Origin: Pseudomonas sp. 8AS
Lineage (GTDB): Bacteria > Pseudomonadota > Gammaproteobacteria > Pseudomonadales > Pseudomonadaceae
Assembly (NCBI RefSeq): GCF_902506505.1
Contig: NZ_LR733406.1
Location: 3,000,228-3,064,227, forward strand
Direction: 5' to 3'
DNA length: 64,000 nt
Positions 31,401 to 40,023 of this stretch are shown here, piece by piece; positions within the stretch are counted from its first letter, which is position 1, and the number at the start of each line of letters is the position of its first letter. A program made the position numbers and the translations under genes. A model generated the notes under the pieces. It was not told the origin of the DNA. It made no database searches and saw only the letters and a list, made by a program, of their open reading frames with translations.

Positions 31401-32548
31401 TAGCTGTAGCGGCTGATGCGCGCGGTGCCGCTGTCGATCACGTAGCGGATGCCCGGCACGGTCAGCGAGGTCTCGGCGACGTTGGTAGCCAGCACGATCT
31501 TGCGCCCGCTCATGGGCGCGAAGATCTTCTGCTGCTCGGCCGGAGTCAGCCGCGCGTACAGCGGCAGCACCTCGGTGAAGCGCAGGTTGGCCTTGCGCAG
31601 CGCCTCGGCGGCGTCGCGGATCTCGCGCTCGCCGGGGAGGAAGATCAGCACATCGCCGGGGCGCTTGCCCTCAGCCTTCTCATGGGCGGCGATCTCGTCC
31701 AGCGCGGCGAGGATGCCCTGATCCACCGTGAGGTCGTCAAGCAGGCTCTCGCCCTCCTCGTCCACCTCCGCCGCCAACGGGCGATACCAGGTATCCACCG
31801 GGTAGGTGCGGCCGGACACCTCGATGATCGGCGCGTCACCGAAATGTTTGCTGAAGCGCTCCAGGTCGATGGTCGCCGAGGTGATGATCAGCTTGAGGTC
31901 CGGGCGGCGCGGCAACAGGGTCTTCAGGTAGCCGAGCAGGAAGTCGATGTTGAGGCTGCGTTCATGGGCCTCGTCGACGATGAGGGTGTCGTACTTTTCC
32001 AGGTAGCGGTCGTGCTGGGTCTCGGCCAGCAGGATGCCGTCGGTCATCAGCTTGATCAGGCTGCTGTCCTTGCTCTGGTCCTCGAAGCGCACCTGGTAGC
32101 CGACCAGTTCGCCCAGCGGCGTGCCGATCTCCTCGGCCACCCGGGTGGCGACGCTGCGCGCAGCCAGGCGGCGCGGCTGGGTGTGGCCAATCAGGCCGTG
32201 CACGCCACGGCCGATCTCCAGGCAGATCTTCGGCAGCTGGGTGGTCTTGCCCGAGCCGGTCTCGCCGGCGATCACCAGCACCTGGTGCTTGGCCAGGGCG
32301 GCCTTGATCTCGTCGCGCTTGGCCGCGATCGGCAAGGCGTCGTCGTAGCGGATCGCCGGAATGCTGCGCTTGCGCGCCTCGACCTTGGCCACGGAGGCCT
32401 GGAAGCGCTCCAGCCACTGCGCCTGCTTGGCCTCGTCCGGCTTCTTCTGCAGTTCCTGCAGCTGGCGGCGCAGGCGATGGCGGTCGGCCAGCAGGGCCTG
32501 GTCGAGGTTGTTCAGCAGTTGATTGAAAGCGGGCGTTGCATCGGTCAT
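28493..32548 (-). CDS. hrpA: ATP-dependent RNA helicase HrpA
   Basis: HrpA (1351 residues) is a DEAH-box RNA helicase that splits stalled ribosomes in bacteria. It shows Walker A GETGSGKTTQ near residue 95, IVDEAHERSLNIDFLLG (DEAH), TSATID, ATNVAETSLTVPGI and the QRKGRCGRVEPG motif, then HA2/OB regions and the long C-terminal domain. The ATG at 32548 gives MTDATPAFNQLLNNLD; an upstream in-frame extension of 70 codons looks non-coding. About 22 residues (616-637) are encoded by an in-frame REP pair, which makes the protein about 50 residues longer than E. coli HrpA together with other changes. Confidence 0.93.
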   Translation of the reverse strand: MTDATPAFNQLLNNLDQALLADRHRLRRQLQELQKKPDEAKQAQWLERFQASVAKVEARKRSIPAIRYDDALPIAAKRDEIKAALAKHQVLVIAGETGSGKTTQLPKICLEIGRGVHGLIGHTQPRRLAARSVATRVAEEIGTPLGELVGYQVRFEDQSKDSSLIKLMTDGILLAETQHDRYLEKYDTLIVDEAHERSLNIDFLLGYLKTLLPRRPDLKLIITSATIDLERFSKHFGDAPIIEVSGRTYPVDTWYRPLAAEVDEEGESLLDDLTVDQGILAALDEIAAHEKAEGKRPGDVLIFLPGEREIRDAAEALRKANLRFTEVLPLYARLTPAEQQKIFAPMSGRKIVLATNVAETSLTVPGIRYVIDSGTARISRYSYRAKVQRLPIEAVSQASANQRKGRCGRVEPGICIRLYSEEDFLGRPAFTDPEILRTNLAAVILQMLHLRLGSIEDFPFIEPPDGKAISDGFNLLQELSAVNREGQLTPLGRQLARLPIDPRLGRMVLEAARLGSLEEILIVASALSVQDPRERPMDRQQAADQAHAQWKDVDSDFAALINLWRGFEEKRQELGSNPLRNWCKKNFLNYMRLREWRDAHRQLVLIARELQLQAPGGSGFSRDAGPQAASRGQGPSHKSAPSPTKDTRVNVIVREQAEAGEAAQRAKSYAAVHKAILSGLLSQIGQKTEDGDYLGARQRRFWIHPSSVIGRKKPTWVMAAELVETTKLFARQVAKIEPDWIEPLAGHLIKKNHFEPHWEKKRGQVVAFEQVTLYGLIVVGRRPVHYGPVDPIASRELFIREGLVRGEINSRAKCLDANRVLLEKLDELEAKARRRDILADEETLFAYYEARIPAEINQAATFEHWYKSESAKNPQLLIMREEDVLARDAKEVTAAQYPDILQIGELQLPLSYHFEPNHPRDGVTLRVPAPLLPQLPAERLEWLVPGLLEAKAIALVRNLPKALRKNFVPVPDFVGAALSKLTFAQGSLAENLGRELTRMTGARVSEEAWAEAATQVDSHLKMNLEVVDARGKFLGEGRDLAELCSRFAEASQAALAIPQSDKAQQPVQAKAFAEVAEKTQQKIAGLSMTVFPALVEEGGVVKEGRFPTPAEADYQHRRALQRLLLQQLNEPAKFLRSKLPGMTELGLLYRDLGRVEALVEDILLASLDSCILDGEASLPRDGAALAALAEHKRGAWADHAERLARLTLDILKLWHGLQKRFKGKIDLAQAMALNDIKAQLANLVYPGFVRETPGEWLKEVPRYLKAIEQRLDKIAGQVQRDRVWAGELAGYWEQYQARLGKHGQEGKRDANLTLYRWMLEEYRVSLFAQQLGTRMAVSDKRLSKQWGSVEA
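30637..30702. repeat. REP pair (REPIN-like) inside hrpA, translated in frame
   Basis: TGTGGGAGGGGCCTTGGCC at one end and GGCTGAAGCCGCTCCCAC at the other are inverted REP halves around about 25 bases, the arrangement of Pseudomonas REP doublets. It lies wholly inside hrpA and, read on the minus strand, encodes a Gly/Ser/Ala-rich stretch (GGSGFSRDAGPQAASRGQG). The host reading frame is preserved on both sides. Confidence 0.8.
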
Positions 32549-32841
32549 GGCGGGGACTTGTCGGAGAACAGCAGGGTTGCCGACGGCACGCGGATTGGCA
32601 GGCGACGGCAGCGGCAATAGAGGCCGGCGATTGTCGCAGATTGCCCCACTGCTCGGGAAACCCGGTTCTCGTTGCCCACGGCAAGCGAATGACGGCTGGA
32701 CGAGGCTAAAGATCGGCGGCCTCGATCCGCTACAGTGAGTAGCGCAGCCTCGCCACAACCTTGACGGGCATCAACCGCACGCGTGCCGCACTGCGGCAGA
32801 GTATGGCCAAATGCCAGTCAGCTACCCACAAGAAGTCGAAT

Positions 32842-34323
32842 ATGGGCAAATGGATTCGTAATCTCTCGCTGAAATACAAGTTCTGGGCGGTCAATCAGGT
32901 GGCCTTCGTCACCACCCTGCTGCTGGTGCTGTTCGCCATGCAACAGGAACAGCAAGGCCTGGCCAATGCCGCCCGCGAGGCCGCCCAGGCGCGCGCCAGC
33001 CTGCTGGCCGCCTGGCCGCAGGACCAGCAGCTGCCGGGCGATGCCCAGGCGCTGCGCTTCGCCAGCGGCAGCCGGCCGAACCTGGCCGGGGTGGATGGCG
33101 CGGCGCTGGCCAACGGCCGCGGCTGGGTCGAGCTGGAGCACGATGGCCTGTGGGGCGACAGCCCGGTGATCGGCGCCTGGGTGCAGGATGCCGCGAGCGG
33201 CCAGCGCCTGGCCGTGCTGGCCCGTGCACCGAGCCTGCAGCAAGTGTTTCAACAGCGGGCCGGGGCCTATGCCCTGGCAGTGGCGGTGCTGATGCTGTTG
33301 CTGCTGGGCGCCTCGCAGCTGCTGATCCGCTTCATCCTCAGCCACCTGCACGCGCTCAAGGACACCATGCTGCACGTCGAGCGCAGCGGCGACCTGTCGG
33401 CCCGCGCGCCCAGCGACAGCCTGGACGAAGTGGGCCAGATGGCCAGTGCCTTCAACGCCATGCAGGGCGGCTACCAGCGCGTGGTCGCCACCGTGGCCCA
33501 GGCCGCGGCCAGCCTGGACGAAGGCGCCAAGCGCCTGGAAGCCAGCATGACCCAGGTGCGCAGCGGCATGCTCGGCCAGCAGAGCGAGACCGACCAGGCC
33601 GCCACGGCGATCAACGAGATGTCCGCCACCGTGCACCACATCGCCCAGCACGCCGCCGACACCCGCGACCAGTCCACCGAGGCGGACCGCCTCAGCGGCA
33701 TCGGCCTGCAGGTGGTCGAGCGTGCCAGCAGCGCCATCGCCAACCTGTCCCAAGGCGTGCAGCAGACCGCCGAGATGATCCAGCAGCTGGCCGAGGACAG
33801 CCAGACCATCGGCGGCATGGTCAACGTGATCCACGGCATCGCCGAACAGACCAACCTGCTGGCGCTCAACGCCGCCATCGAAGCCGCCCGCGCCGGCGAG
33901 ATGGGCCGTGGCTTCGCCGTGGTGGCCGACGAGGTGCGCAACCTGGCCAAGCGCGTGCAGGACTCCACCGACGAGATCACCCGCATGATCAGCAACCTGC
34001 AGGCCGGCAGCCGCGACGCCGTGGAGTTCATGCGCGAAAGCTCGCTGAAGGCCGACCACTGCGTGCAGGAAGCCGGTGCCGCCGGCGAGGCCCTGGGCAA
34101 CATCGCCCAGGCCGTGGCGCTGATGCGCCAGAGCAACACGCAGATCGCCGTGGCCGCCGAGCAGCAGAGCCAGGTGGCCGAGGAAATGACCCGCTCGGTG
34201 GTCGGCATCCGCGACGTCACCGAGCAGACCGTGCAACAGACCCTGGCCTCGGCCAGCACCAGCGCCGAACTGGTCAACCTGGCCGAGGAACTGGGCAAGG
34301 CCGTGGGCAAGCTCAAGCTCTGA
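32842..34323 (+). CDS. Methyl-accepting chemotaxis protein
   Basis: This is a 493-residue chemoreceptor. TM1 is about residues 15-35. A short periplasmic region of about 105 residues is too small for a dCache and may be a small PAS/sCache-like or uncharacterised module. TM2 is about 141-163, then HAMP (ERSGDLSARAPSDSLDEVGQMASAFNAM) and a signalling domain with the tip [19 protein letters not shown] near 333. The ATG at 32842 gives MGKWIRNLSLKYKFW; the longer upstream frame overlaps the hrpA promoter region. The C-terminus has no CheR-binding pentapeptide. Ligand unknown. Confidence 0.85.
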   Translation: MGKWIRNLSLKYKFWAVNQVAFVTTLLLVLFAMQQEQQGLANAAREAAQARASLLAAWPQDQQLPGDAQALRFASGSRPNLAGVDGAALANGRGWVELEHDGLWGDSPVIGAWVQDAASGQRLAVLARAPSLQQVFQQRAGAYALAVAVLMLLLLGASQLLIRFILSHLHALKDTMLHVERSGDLSARAPSDSLDEVGQMASAFNAMQGGYQRVVATVAQAAASLDEGAKRLEASMTQVRSGMLGQQSETDQAATAINEMSATVHHIAQHAADTRDQSTEADRLSGIGLQVVERASSAIANLSQGVQQTAEMIQQLAEDSQTIGGMVNVIHGIAEQTNLLALNAAIEAARAGEMGRGFAVVADEVRNLAKRVQDSTDEITRMISNLQAGSRDAVEFMRESSLKADHCVQEAGAAGEALGNIAQAVALMRQSNTQIAVAAEQQSQVAEEMTRSVVGIRDVTEQTVQQTLASASTSAELVNLAEELGKAVGKLKL

Positions 34324-34363
34324 ATGACCGAGGCGCCGGGGTATCTGGCGCGCACGGAGCCCC

Positions 34364-35146
34364 TTACGGCTGCCCCACCCCATAGGCATCGAGCAGGGCC
34401 TGCAGGCGGCCATTGGCCTTGTAGCGTTGCAGGCCCTGTTCGAAGAGTTCGACATAGCGCGCGCTGGCGGGCAGCGCCGGGGAAAAGGCCAGGTAGATCG
34501 GCATGTCCGGGGTGCGGCAACCAGCCTCGCGCAGCGTGCCGCGCTTGCCCTGGCGGGCCAGTGCGGCCTGCATCACCCAGCTGTTTTCCAGCACCACGTC
34601 CAGGCGCGCGCGTTCGAGCTTGGCCAGGTTCAGCTCCATCGCCTTGTCGCCCGCGGCGATCTGGATGCGCTGGCTGTCGCGGCGATGGCTGGCGATATAG
34701 CCATTCAATTCATCGCCGTAGCTGTAGTCGTTGATCACCCCCAGGCGCTGCTGCGCCAGGGAGGCGAGCCCGCTGAAGCGCCAGGTGGAGTCCGCGCGGG
34801 TAAAGAAGCAGTTGCGCGACAGCGCCACCGGCGTGGCGGTGAAGAGGAAGTCCGGGGCATCCTCGACCCCGGCGCCGATGGCCGCATTCAGCTCGCCGCG
34901 GCGCACCTCTTGCAGGACCCGCGCCCAGTTGAGCGCCCGGTATTCCACACCGATGCCGGCTTCGGCGAAGATCTCCTGCGCCAGCTCGACGAAGATGCCC
35001 GGCCGCGCCGAGCCCGGCGCGCAGTTGACCGGGCACCAGATGTCCGCCGCGATCACCAGGGTCTCGGCCCGCGTGCCACCTGCCAGGACGGCAAGCACCA
35101 GCAGGCACACGCCCTTCAGGGTCGACAGGCGGGTCAGCAACGGCAT
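34364..35146 (-). CDS. Orphan periplasmic solute-binding-like protein (family 3)
   Basis: This 260-residue protein starts at ATG 35146 with a signal peptide (MPLLTRLSTLKGVCLLVLAVLAGGTRA). The mature domain reads as a family-3 solute-binding protein: LVIAADIWCPVNCAP, GIFVELAQEIFAEAGIGVEYRALNWARVLQEVRRGELNAAIGAG, and PIYLAFSPALPASARYVELFEQGLQR. A CPVNC pair at the mature N-terminus suggests a disulfide. No transporter genes are adjacent; the gene is convergent with the chemoreceptor, so a role as periplasmic sensor partner is possible but unproven. Confidence 0.78.
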   Translation of the reverse strand: MPLLTRLSTLKGVCLLVLAVLAGGTRAETLVIAADIWCPVNCAPGSARPGIFVELAQEIFAEAGIGVEYRALNWARVLQEVRRGELNAAIGAGVEDAPDFLFTATPVALSRNCFFTRADSTWRFSGLASLAQQRLGVINDYSYGDELNGYIASHRRDSQRIQIAAGDKAMELNLAKLERARLDVVLENSWVMQAALARQGKRGTLREAGCRTPDMPIYLAFSPALPASARYVELFEQGLQRYKANGRLQALLDAYGVGQP

Positions 35147-35193
35147 GCGGCTACTCACAATGCGGCAAGGGACTGCCGGCAGTTTTACCACCC

Positions 35194-36681
35194 TCAGCCT
35201 TCGCTGCGCACCCTTTTCACCGCGTCCAGCCAGCCGTGGTAGAGCCTGGCCCGGTGCTCGGCGGCCATGCGCGGTTCGAAGCGGCGCTGGCGGTGCCAGT
35301 GGCTGGCGATCTCCTCCAGGCTGCCATACAGCCCGGCCTGCAGACCGGCCAGGTAGGCTACGCCGAGGGCAGTGGTTTCGGTGACTTCCGGGCGCTCCAC
35401 CGGCACGCCGAGGATATCGGCGAGGAACTGCATGACCCAGTTGTTGACCACCATGCCGCCGTCCACCCGCAGCGCGCCGGGCTCGACGGTGCCGTCCTGG
35501 CGCATGGCTTCGAGCAGGTCGCGGGTCTGGTAGCACACCGACTGCAGGCCGGCGGTGACGATTTCCTTGATCCCGGTGTCGCGGGTCAGGCCGAAGATCG
35601 CCCCGCGCGCCCTGGGGTCCCAGTACGGCGCGCCGAGGCCGGTGAAGGCCGGTACCAGATACACGCCGCAGGCATCGCCGGTCTGCTCGGCCAGCGCCTC
35701 GCTGTCGCGGGCATCGCTGATCAGCTTGATGCCGTCGCGCAGCCACTGCACGGCCGCGCCGGCGACGAAGATGCTGCCCTCCACGGCGTAGTTGACCTTG
35801 CCATTCAGGCGGTAAGCGACGGTGGTCAGCAGGCGGTTGCGCGACACCAGCGGCGTGCCGCCGGTGTTCTGGATCATGAAGCAGCCGGTGCCGTAGGTGC
35901 TCTTGACCATGCCGGGCTGGAAGCAGGCCTGGCCGATCAGCGCGGCCTGCTGGTCGCCGGCCATGCCCAGCACCGGGATCGGCGCGCCGAGCAGTTCGGG
36001 CGCGCAGGTGCCGAAGTCGGCGGCGCAATCGAGCACCTCCGGCAACAGGCTGCGCGGGATGCCGAACAGGGTCAGCAGCTCCTCGTCCCACTGCTGGCTG
36101 TGGATATTGAACAGCAGGGTGCGCGAGGCGTTGCTGGCGTCGGTCTTGTGCGAGCGACCATCGGTCAGGCGCCACAGCAGGAAGCAGTCCACCGTGCCGA
36201 AGCGCAGCTCGCCGCGCTCGGCGCGTTCGCGGGCGCCCGGCACGTTATCGAGGATCCAGCGCAGCTTGGTGGCGGAGAAATAGGGGTCGATCAGCAGGCC
36301 GGTCTTGGCCGCCACCCGCGCCTCGTGCCCGGCAGCCTTGAGCTCGGCGCAGTAGTCGGCGGTGCGCCGGTCCTGCCAGACGATGGCCGGGTGGATCGGC
36401 GTGCCCGTGGCGGCGTCCCAGACGATGGTGGTCTCGCGCTGGTTGGTGATGCCGATGGCGCGGACGTCCTGGGCCTGCAGGCCCTCCTGGGCCAGGGCCT
36501 CGCGGCAGACCTTGAGGGTAGTCAGCCAGATCTCCTCGGCGTCGTGCTCGACCCAGCCGTCCTTGGGGAAATACTGCTTGAACTCCTGCTGGGCGCGTGC
36601 CAGCGGCAGGCCCTGGGCACTGAAGACGATGGCGCGGGAGCTGGTGGTGCCCTGGTCGATGGCCAGCAGGTAGTGGGACAT
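35194..36681 (-). CDS. glpK: Glycerol kinase
   Basis: GlpK (495 residues) phosphorylates glycerol to glycerol 3-phosphate. The FGGY-family motifs are intact: [16 protein letters not shown] (phosphate loop), [18 protein letters not shown], and the C-terminal FGGY signature region [22 protein letters not shown] with [20 protein letters not shown]. The ATG at 36681 matches homologues. Together with glpR and glpD across the divergent region it forms the glycerol regulon; the facilitator glpF, usually just upstream, is absent here and ybaK occupies the place. Confidence 0.95.
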   Translation of the reverse strand: MSHYLLAIDQGTTSSRAIVFSAQGLPLARAQQEFKQYFPKDGWVEHDAEEIWLTTLKVCREALAQEGLQAQDVRAIGITNQRETTIVWDAATGTPIHPAIVWQDRRTADYCAELKAAGHEARVAAKTGLLIDPYFSATKLRWILDNVPGARERAERGELRFGTVDCFLLWRLTDGRSHKTDASNASRTLLFNIHSQQWDEELLTLFGIPRSLLPEVLDCAADFGTCAPELLGAPIPVLGMAGDQQAALIGQACFQPGMVKSTYGTGCFMIQNTGGTPLVSRNRLLTTVAYRLNGKVNYAVEGSIFVAGAAVQWLRDGIKLISDARDSEALAEQTGDACGVYLVPAFTGLGAPYWDPRARGAIFGLTRDTGIKEIVTAGLQSVCYQTRDLLEAMRQDGTVEPGALRVDGGMVVNNWVMQFLADILGVPVERPEVTETTALGVAYLAGLQAGLYGSLEEIASHWHRQRRFEPRMAAEHRARLYHGWLDAVKRVRSEG

Positions 36682-36760
36682 GCGTGCTTTCCTTGTTGTT
36701 ATGGGTGGCGGCCGGCGGGCGATGCACCTTGGCCGAGGGTGCGCCATGCGCAGCGATGAA

Positions 36761-37231
36761 CTATTCCCGGCCGATGGCGGCGAACTGCCCCTGGGTATGC
36801 TCGGCCAGTACTGCGGCGCTCAATTCCACTTCGAGCCCCCGGCGCCCGGCGCTGACATGGATGGTCGGATACTGGCGCGCCGATTCGTCGATAAAGGTGC
36901 GCAAACGCTTCTTCTGCCCCAGCGGGCTGATCCCGCCGACCAGGTAGCCGGTGGCCCGCTGCGCGGCCTGCGGGTCGGCCATGTCGGCCTTCTTCACCCC
37001 GGCGGCCTGGGCCAGGGCCTTGAGGTCGAGGCTGCCGGCCACCGGCACCACCGCCACCAGCAGCTCGCCCTTCTCGCTGGCCGCGAGCAGGGTCTTGAAC
37101 ACCCGCGCCGGATCGAGGCCGAGCTTTTCCGCCGCCTCCAGGCCGTAGGACGGCGCCTTGGGGTCATGGGTGTAACTGTGCACCCGGTGCTCGGCCTTGG
37201 CCTTTTTCAGCAGATCGATGGCTGGAGTCAT
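36761..37231 (-). CDS. ybaK: Cys-tRNA(Pro)/Cys-tRNA(Cys) deacylase YbaK
   Basis: This 156-residue protein is the trans-editing factor YbaK/EbsC, which hydrolyses Cys-tRNA(Pro). Family features are [16 protein letters not shown] (K of the active site region), [27 protein letters not shown] and the [24 protein letters not shown] motif. The ATG at 37231 overlaps a possible GlpR half-site. It lies between glpK and glpR; a ybaK-like gene beside the glp cluster also occurs in P. aeruginosa as I recall. Confidence 0.92.
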   Translation of the reverse strand: MTPAIDLLKKAKAEHRVHSYTHDPKAPSYGLEAAEKLGLDPARVFKTLLAASEKGELLVAVVPVAGSLDLKALAQAAGVKKADMADPQAAQRATGYLVGGISPLGQKKRLRTFIDESARQYPTIHVSAGRRGLEVELSAAVLAEHTQGQFAAIGRE

Positions 37232-37248
37232 GTTCGAATGTGAAAATA
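37229..37248. promoter_or_regulatory. Possible weak GlpR operator upstream of ybaK-glpK
   Basis: CATGTTCG-AATG-TGAAAATA matches the 8+4+8 GlpR operator form (TATGTTCG-ATAA-CGAACATA) with a good left half (ATGTTCG exact) and a weaker right half. It overlaps the ybaK start, where a repressor would block the ybaK-glpK transcript. Confidence 0.35.
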
Positions 37249-37411
37249 GAATGACAATTTGCGCGTACCATAGCCGAAAAAAACTGCCTGGAGCAGTTTT
37301 TAACGTCGCCCCACGACGGCCCGCAGGGTGGCCGCCATGGATGGCAGGCCATAAAAGTTACCGGCCGGCAGCTCCCCGTTATACTGCGCCGTCGCCCAGA
37401 AAGGATCGCCC

Positions 37412-38170
37412 ATGAGCCTCCCTCCCCGCCAGCAAAGCATTCTGGATCGTGCCCGCGAGCGTGGCTACGTGAGTATCGACGAACTGGCCCAGGCCTTCGC
37501 CGTCACCCCGCAGACCATCCGTCGCGACATCAACCAGCTGGCCGAGCAGGGCCTGCTGCGGCGCACCCACGGCGGTGCGGCAAGCGAGGCCTCGAGCATC
37601 CAGAACACCGCCTACGCCATGCGCGCCGGGCAGATGCGCGACGAGAAGCAGCGCATCGCCGAGGCCATCGCCGCGCAGATTCCCGACCACGCCTCGCTGT
37701 TCATCACCATCGGCACCACCACCGAGGCCATCGCCCGCGCCCTGCTCGGCCACAAGCACCTCAAGGTGATCACCAACAACCTGCACGTCGCCGCCCAGCT
37801 CAGCGCAAAGGCCGACTTCGAGGTGCTGGTGGCCGGCGGCACGGTGCGCGCCGACGGCGGCGTGGTCGGCCAGAGCGCGGTGGATTTCATCCAGCAGTTC
37901 AAGGTCGACTTCGCCTTGGTCGGCATCAGCGGCATCGACGAGGACGGCAGCCTGCTCGACTTCGACTACCAGGAAGTGCGGGTGTCCCAGGCCATCATCG
38001 ACAACGCCCGCCAGGTGCTGCTGGCCGCCGACTCCAGCAAGTTCGGGCGCAACGCCGTGGTGCGTCTGGGCGCGCTGGGCCTGGTCGACCAGGTGTTCAC
38101 CGACGCCCCGCCGCCGACCGCCATCGCCCGCCTGCTGGCCGAACAGAAGATCCAGCTGCATATCGTCTGA
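37412..38170 (+). CDS. glpR: Glycerol-3-phosphate regulon repressor GlpR
   Basis: GlpR (252 residues) is a DeoR-family repressor that releases DNA on binding glycerol 3-phosphate. The N-terminal helix-turn-helix is [49 protein letters not shown]. The sugar-phosphate-binding domain shows [15 protein letters not shown] and [21 protein letters not shown], ending with [11 protein letters not shown]. An AAAGGA site precedes the ATG. It stands between the divergent glpK side and glpD, with an operator just before glpD. Confidence 0.94.
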   Translation: MSLPPRQQSILDRARERGYVSIDELAQAFAVTPQTIRRDINQLAEQGLLRRTHGGAASEASSIQNTAYAMRAGQMRDEKQRIAEAIAAQIPDHASLFITIGTTTEAIARALLGHKHLKVITNNLHVAAQLSAKADFEVLVAGGTVRADGGVVGQSAVDFIQQFKVDFALVGISGIDEDGSLLDFDYQEVRVSQAIIDNARQVLLAADSSKFGRNAVVRLGALGLVDQVFTDAPPPTAIARLLAEQKIQLHIV

Positions 38171-38301
38171 GTCCGGCACACCGCCGCAGCGCACTCCTTC
38201 GCCAACCCCGGCGCTACCTCCTGCCCGACGGAGCCAGCCACCCGGCCACCCGGCACAAAGTCCGCCCCGAGGCTGGCGCCGGCGACTTTCTTCGACTAGC
38301 A

Positions 38302-38321
38302 TATTTTCGGAAACGAACATC
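38302..38321. promoter_or_regulatory. GlpR operator upstream of glpD
   Basis: TATTTTCG-GAAA-CGAACATC fits the E. coli GlpR consensus TATGTTCG-ATAA-CGAACATA with only a few changes, and lies 37 bases before the glpD start. It predicts repression of glpD by the GlpR encoded directly upstream. Confidence 0.65.
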
Positions 38322-38357
38322 TAATTGTTCACTTTAAAACTTTCCGGTGCCTTCGCC

Positions 38358-39893
38358 ATGCCCAACAACCAGACCCAGCCCATCGCCGAAATCTACGACC
38401 TGGCCGTGGTCGGCGGCGGCATCAACGGCACCGGCATCGCCGCCGATGCCGCCGGGCGCGGGCTGGCAGTATTCCTCTGCGAACGCGACGACCTGGCCAG
38501 CCACACCTCCTCGGCCAGCAGCAAACTGATCCACGGCGGCCTGCGCTACCTCGAACACCATGAATTCCGCCTGGTGCGCGAGGCCCTGGCCGAGCGCGAA
38601 GTGCTGCTGGCCAAGGCGCCGCACATAGTCCGACCGCTGCGTTTCATCCTGCCGCACCGCCCGCACCTGCGCCCGGCCTGGATGATCCGCGCCGGTCTGT
38701 TCCTCTACGACCACCTGGGCAAGCGCGAGAAGCTGCCGGGCTCCCACGGCGTGCGTTTCGGCGCCGGCAGCCCGCTCAAGGCGCAGATCGGCCGCGGTTT
38801 CGAATACTCCGACTGCTGGGTCGACGACGCCCGCCTGGTGGTGCTCAACGCCATGGCCGCGCGCGAACACCAGGCGCATATCCACACCCGCACCCGCTGC
38901 GTCAGCGCCCGGCGCAGCAAGGGCCTGTGGCACCTGCACCTGGAACGCAGCGACGGCAGCCTGTTCTCCCTGCGCGCGCGCGCCCTGGTCAACGCCGCCG
39001 GCCCCTGGGTGGCGCGATTCATCCAGGATGACCTGAAACAGCAGTCGCCCTACGGCATCCGCCTGATCCAGGGCAGCCATATCGTCGTGCCGCGCATCCA
39101 CGATCAGGAGCAAGCCTATATCCTGCAGAACGAGGACCAGCGCATCGTCTTCGTCATCCCCTGGCTGGAGCGCTTCAGCCTGATCGGCACCACCGACCGC
39201 GAATACCGCGGCGACCCGGCCCAGGTGCGGATCAGCGACGAGGAAACCGACTACCTGCTGCAGGTGGTCAACGCCCACTTCCGCAAGCAGCTGCAACGCA
39301 GCGATATCCTGCACAGCTTCTCCGGCGTGCGCCCGCTGTGCGACGACGAGTCCGACCAGCCTTCGGCCATCACCCGCGACTACACCCTGGCACTGTCCGG
39401 CACGCCGGGCGAGGCGCCGCTGCTGTCGGTGTTCGGCGGCAAGCTGACCACCTACCGCAAGCTGGCCGAAGCGGCCATGGCCCAGCTGGCGCCCTACTTT
39501 CCGCGCCTGCGCCCGGCCTGGACGGCTGGCGCGCCGCTGCCCGGCGGCGAGCAGATGGACAGCCGCGAGGCCCTGGTGGAACAGCTCTGCGCCCGTTGCG
39601 GCTGGCTGCCGGCGGAACTCGCCCGGCGCTGGGCCGGCACCTACGGCAGCCGCGCCTGGCGCATCGTCGAGGGGATCAAGCAGCAGAGCGAGCTGGGCGA
39701 GCATTTCGGCGCCGGCCTGTATGCCCGCGAAGTGGACTACCTGCGCCGGGAGGAATGGGCGATGGACGCCGAGGACATCCTCTGGCGCCGCACCAAGCTG
39801 GGCCTGTTCATGACCCCGAGCCAACAGGCCAAGCTGAAGAACTACCTGAGTACCTCACAGACTCCGCAGCCGACCAGCGCCAAAGCGCTCTAG
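38358..39893 (+). CDS. glpD: Aerobic glycerol-3-phosphate dehydrogenase
   Basis: GlpD (511 residues) is the membrane-associated FAD enzyme that oxidises glycerol 3-phosphate to dihydroxyacetone phosphate and passes electrons to ubiquinone. It shows the FAD loop DLAVVGGGINGTGIAADAAGRG, the SSASSKLIHGGLRYLE signature and HSFSGVRPLC...LSVFGGKLTTYRKLAE. The ATG at 38358 gives MPNNQTQP, in line with homologues; the upstream 11 codons overlap the operator region. The product feeds electrons into the same quinone pool as complex I encoded at the start of the window. Confidence 0.95.
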   Translation: MPNNQTQPIAEIYDLAVVGGGINGTGIAADAAGRGLAVFLCERDDLASHTSSASSKLIHGGLRYLEHHEFRLVREALAEREVLLAKAPHIVRPLRFILPHRPHLRPAWMIRAGLFLYDHLGKREKLPGSHGVRFGAGSPLKAQIGRGFEYSDCWVDDARLVVLNAMAAREHQAHIHTRTRCVSARRSKGLWHLHLERSDGSLFSLRARALVNAAGPWVARFIQDDLKQQSPYGIRLIQGSHIVVPRIHDQEQAYILQNEDQRIVFVIPWLERFSLIGTTDREYRGDPAQVRISDEETDYLLQVVNAHFRKQLQRSDILHSFSGVRPLCDDESDQPSAITRDYTLALSGTPGEAPLLSVFGGKLTTYRKLAEAAMAQLAPYFPRLRPAWTAGAPLPGGEQMDSREALVEQLCARCGWLPAELARRWAGTYGSRAWRIVEGIKQQSELGEHFGAGLYAREVDYLRREEWAMDAEDILWRRTKLGLFMTPSQQAKLKNYLSTSQTPQPTSAKAL

Positions 39894-39908
39894 CGTGGCG
39901 CACATGCC

Positions 39909-39967
39909 CTAGGGTGCGCCGCGCACCGATGCCTGCGCGGTGCACCTGGTGCGCACGGCGCACCCCA
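39909..39967. repeat. Palindromic TAGGGTGCGCC repeat after glpD
   Basis: CTAGGGTGCGCCGCGCACC pairs with GGTGCGCACGGCGCACCCCA with few mismatches around a 20-base centre. The core is the same as the palindrome after lpdV, again placed just beyond a gene end. Confidence 0.7.
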
Positions 39968-40023
39968 CACGACAGCCACCTCGCGACAAGCAATAAGCCG
40001 CCTCAACCACGCCGATTCCGTGC

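Noticed and set aside
28391..32620. 1409-codon open frame antisense to hrpA
   Set aside because: Covers exactly the hrpA gene on the other strand; translation is low-complexity Leu/Gln/His/Gly and shows no domain. A striking length but explained by codon bias.
36761..37231. ybaK considered as a proline-tRNA editing domain fragment of ProRS
   Set aside because: Full-length stand-alone family length (156 residues) with normal start and stop; no ProRS sequence nearby.
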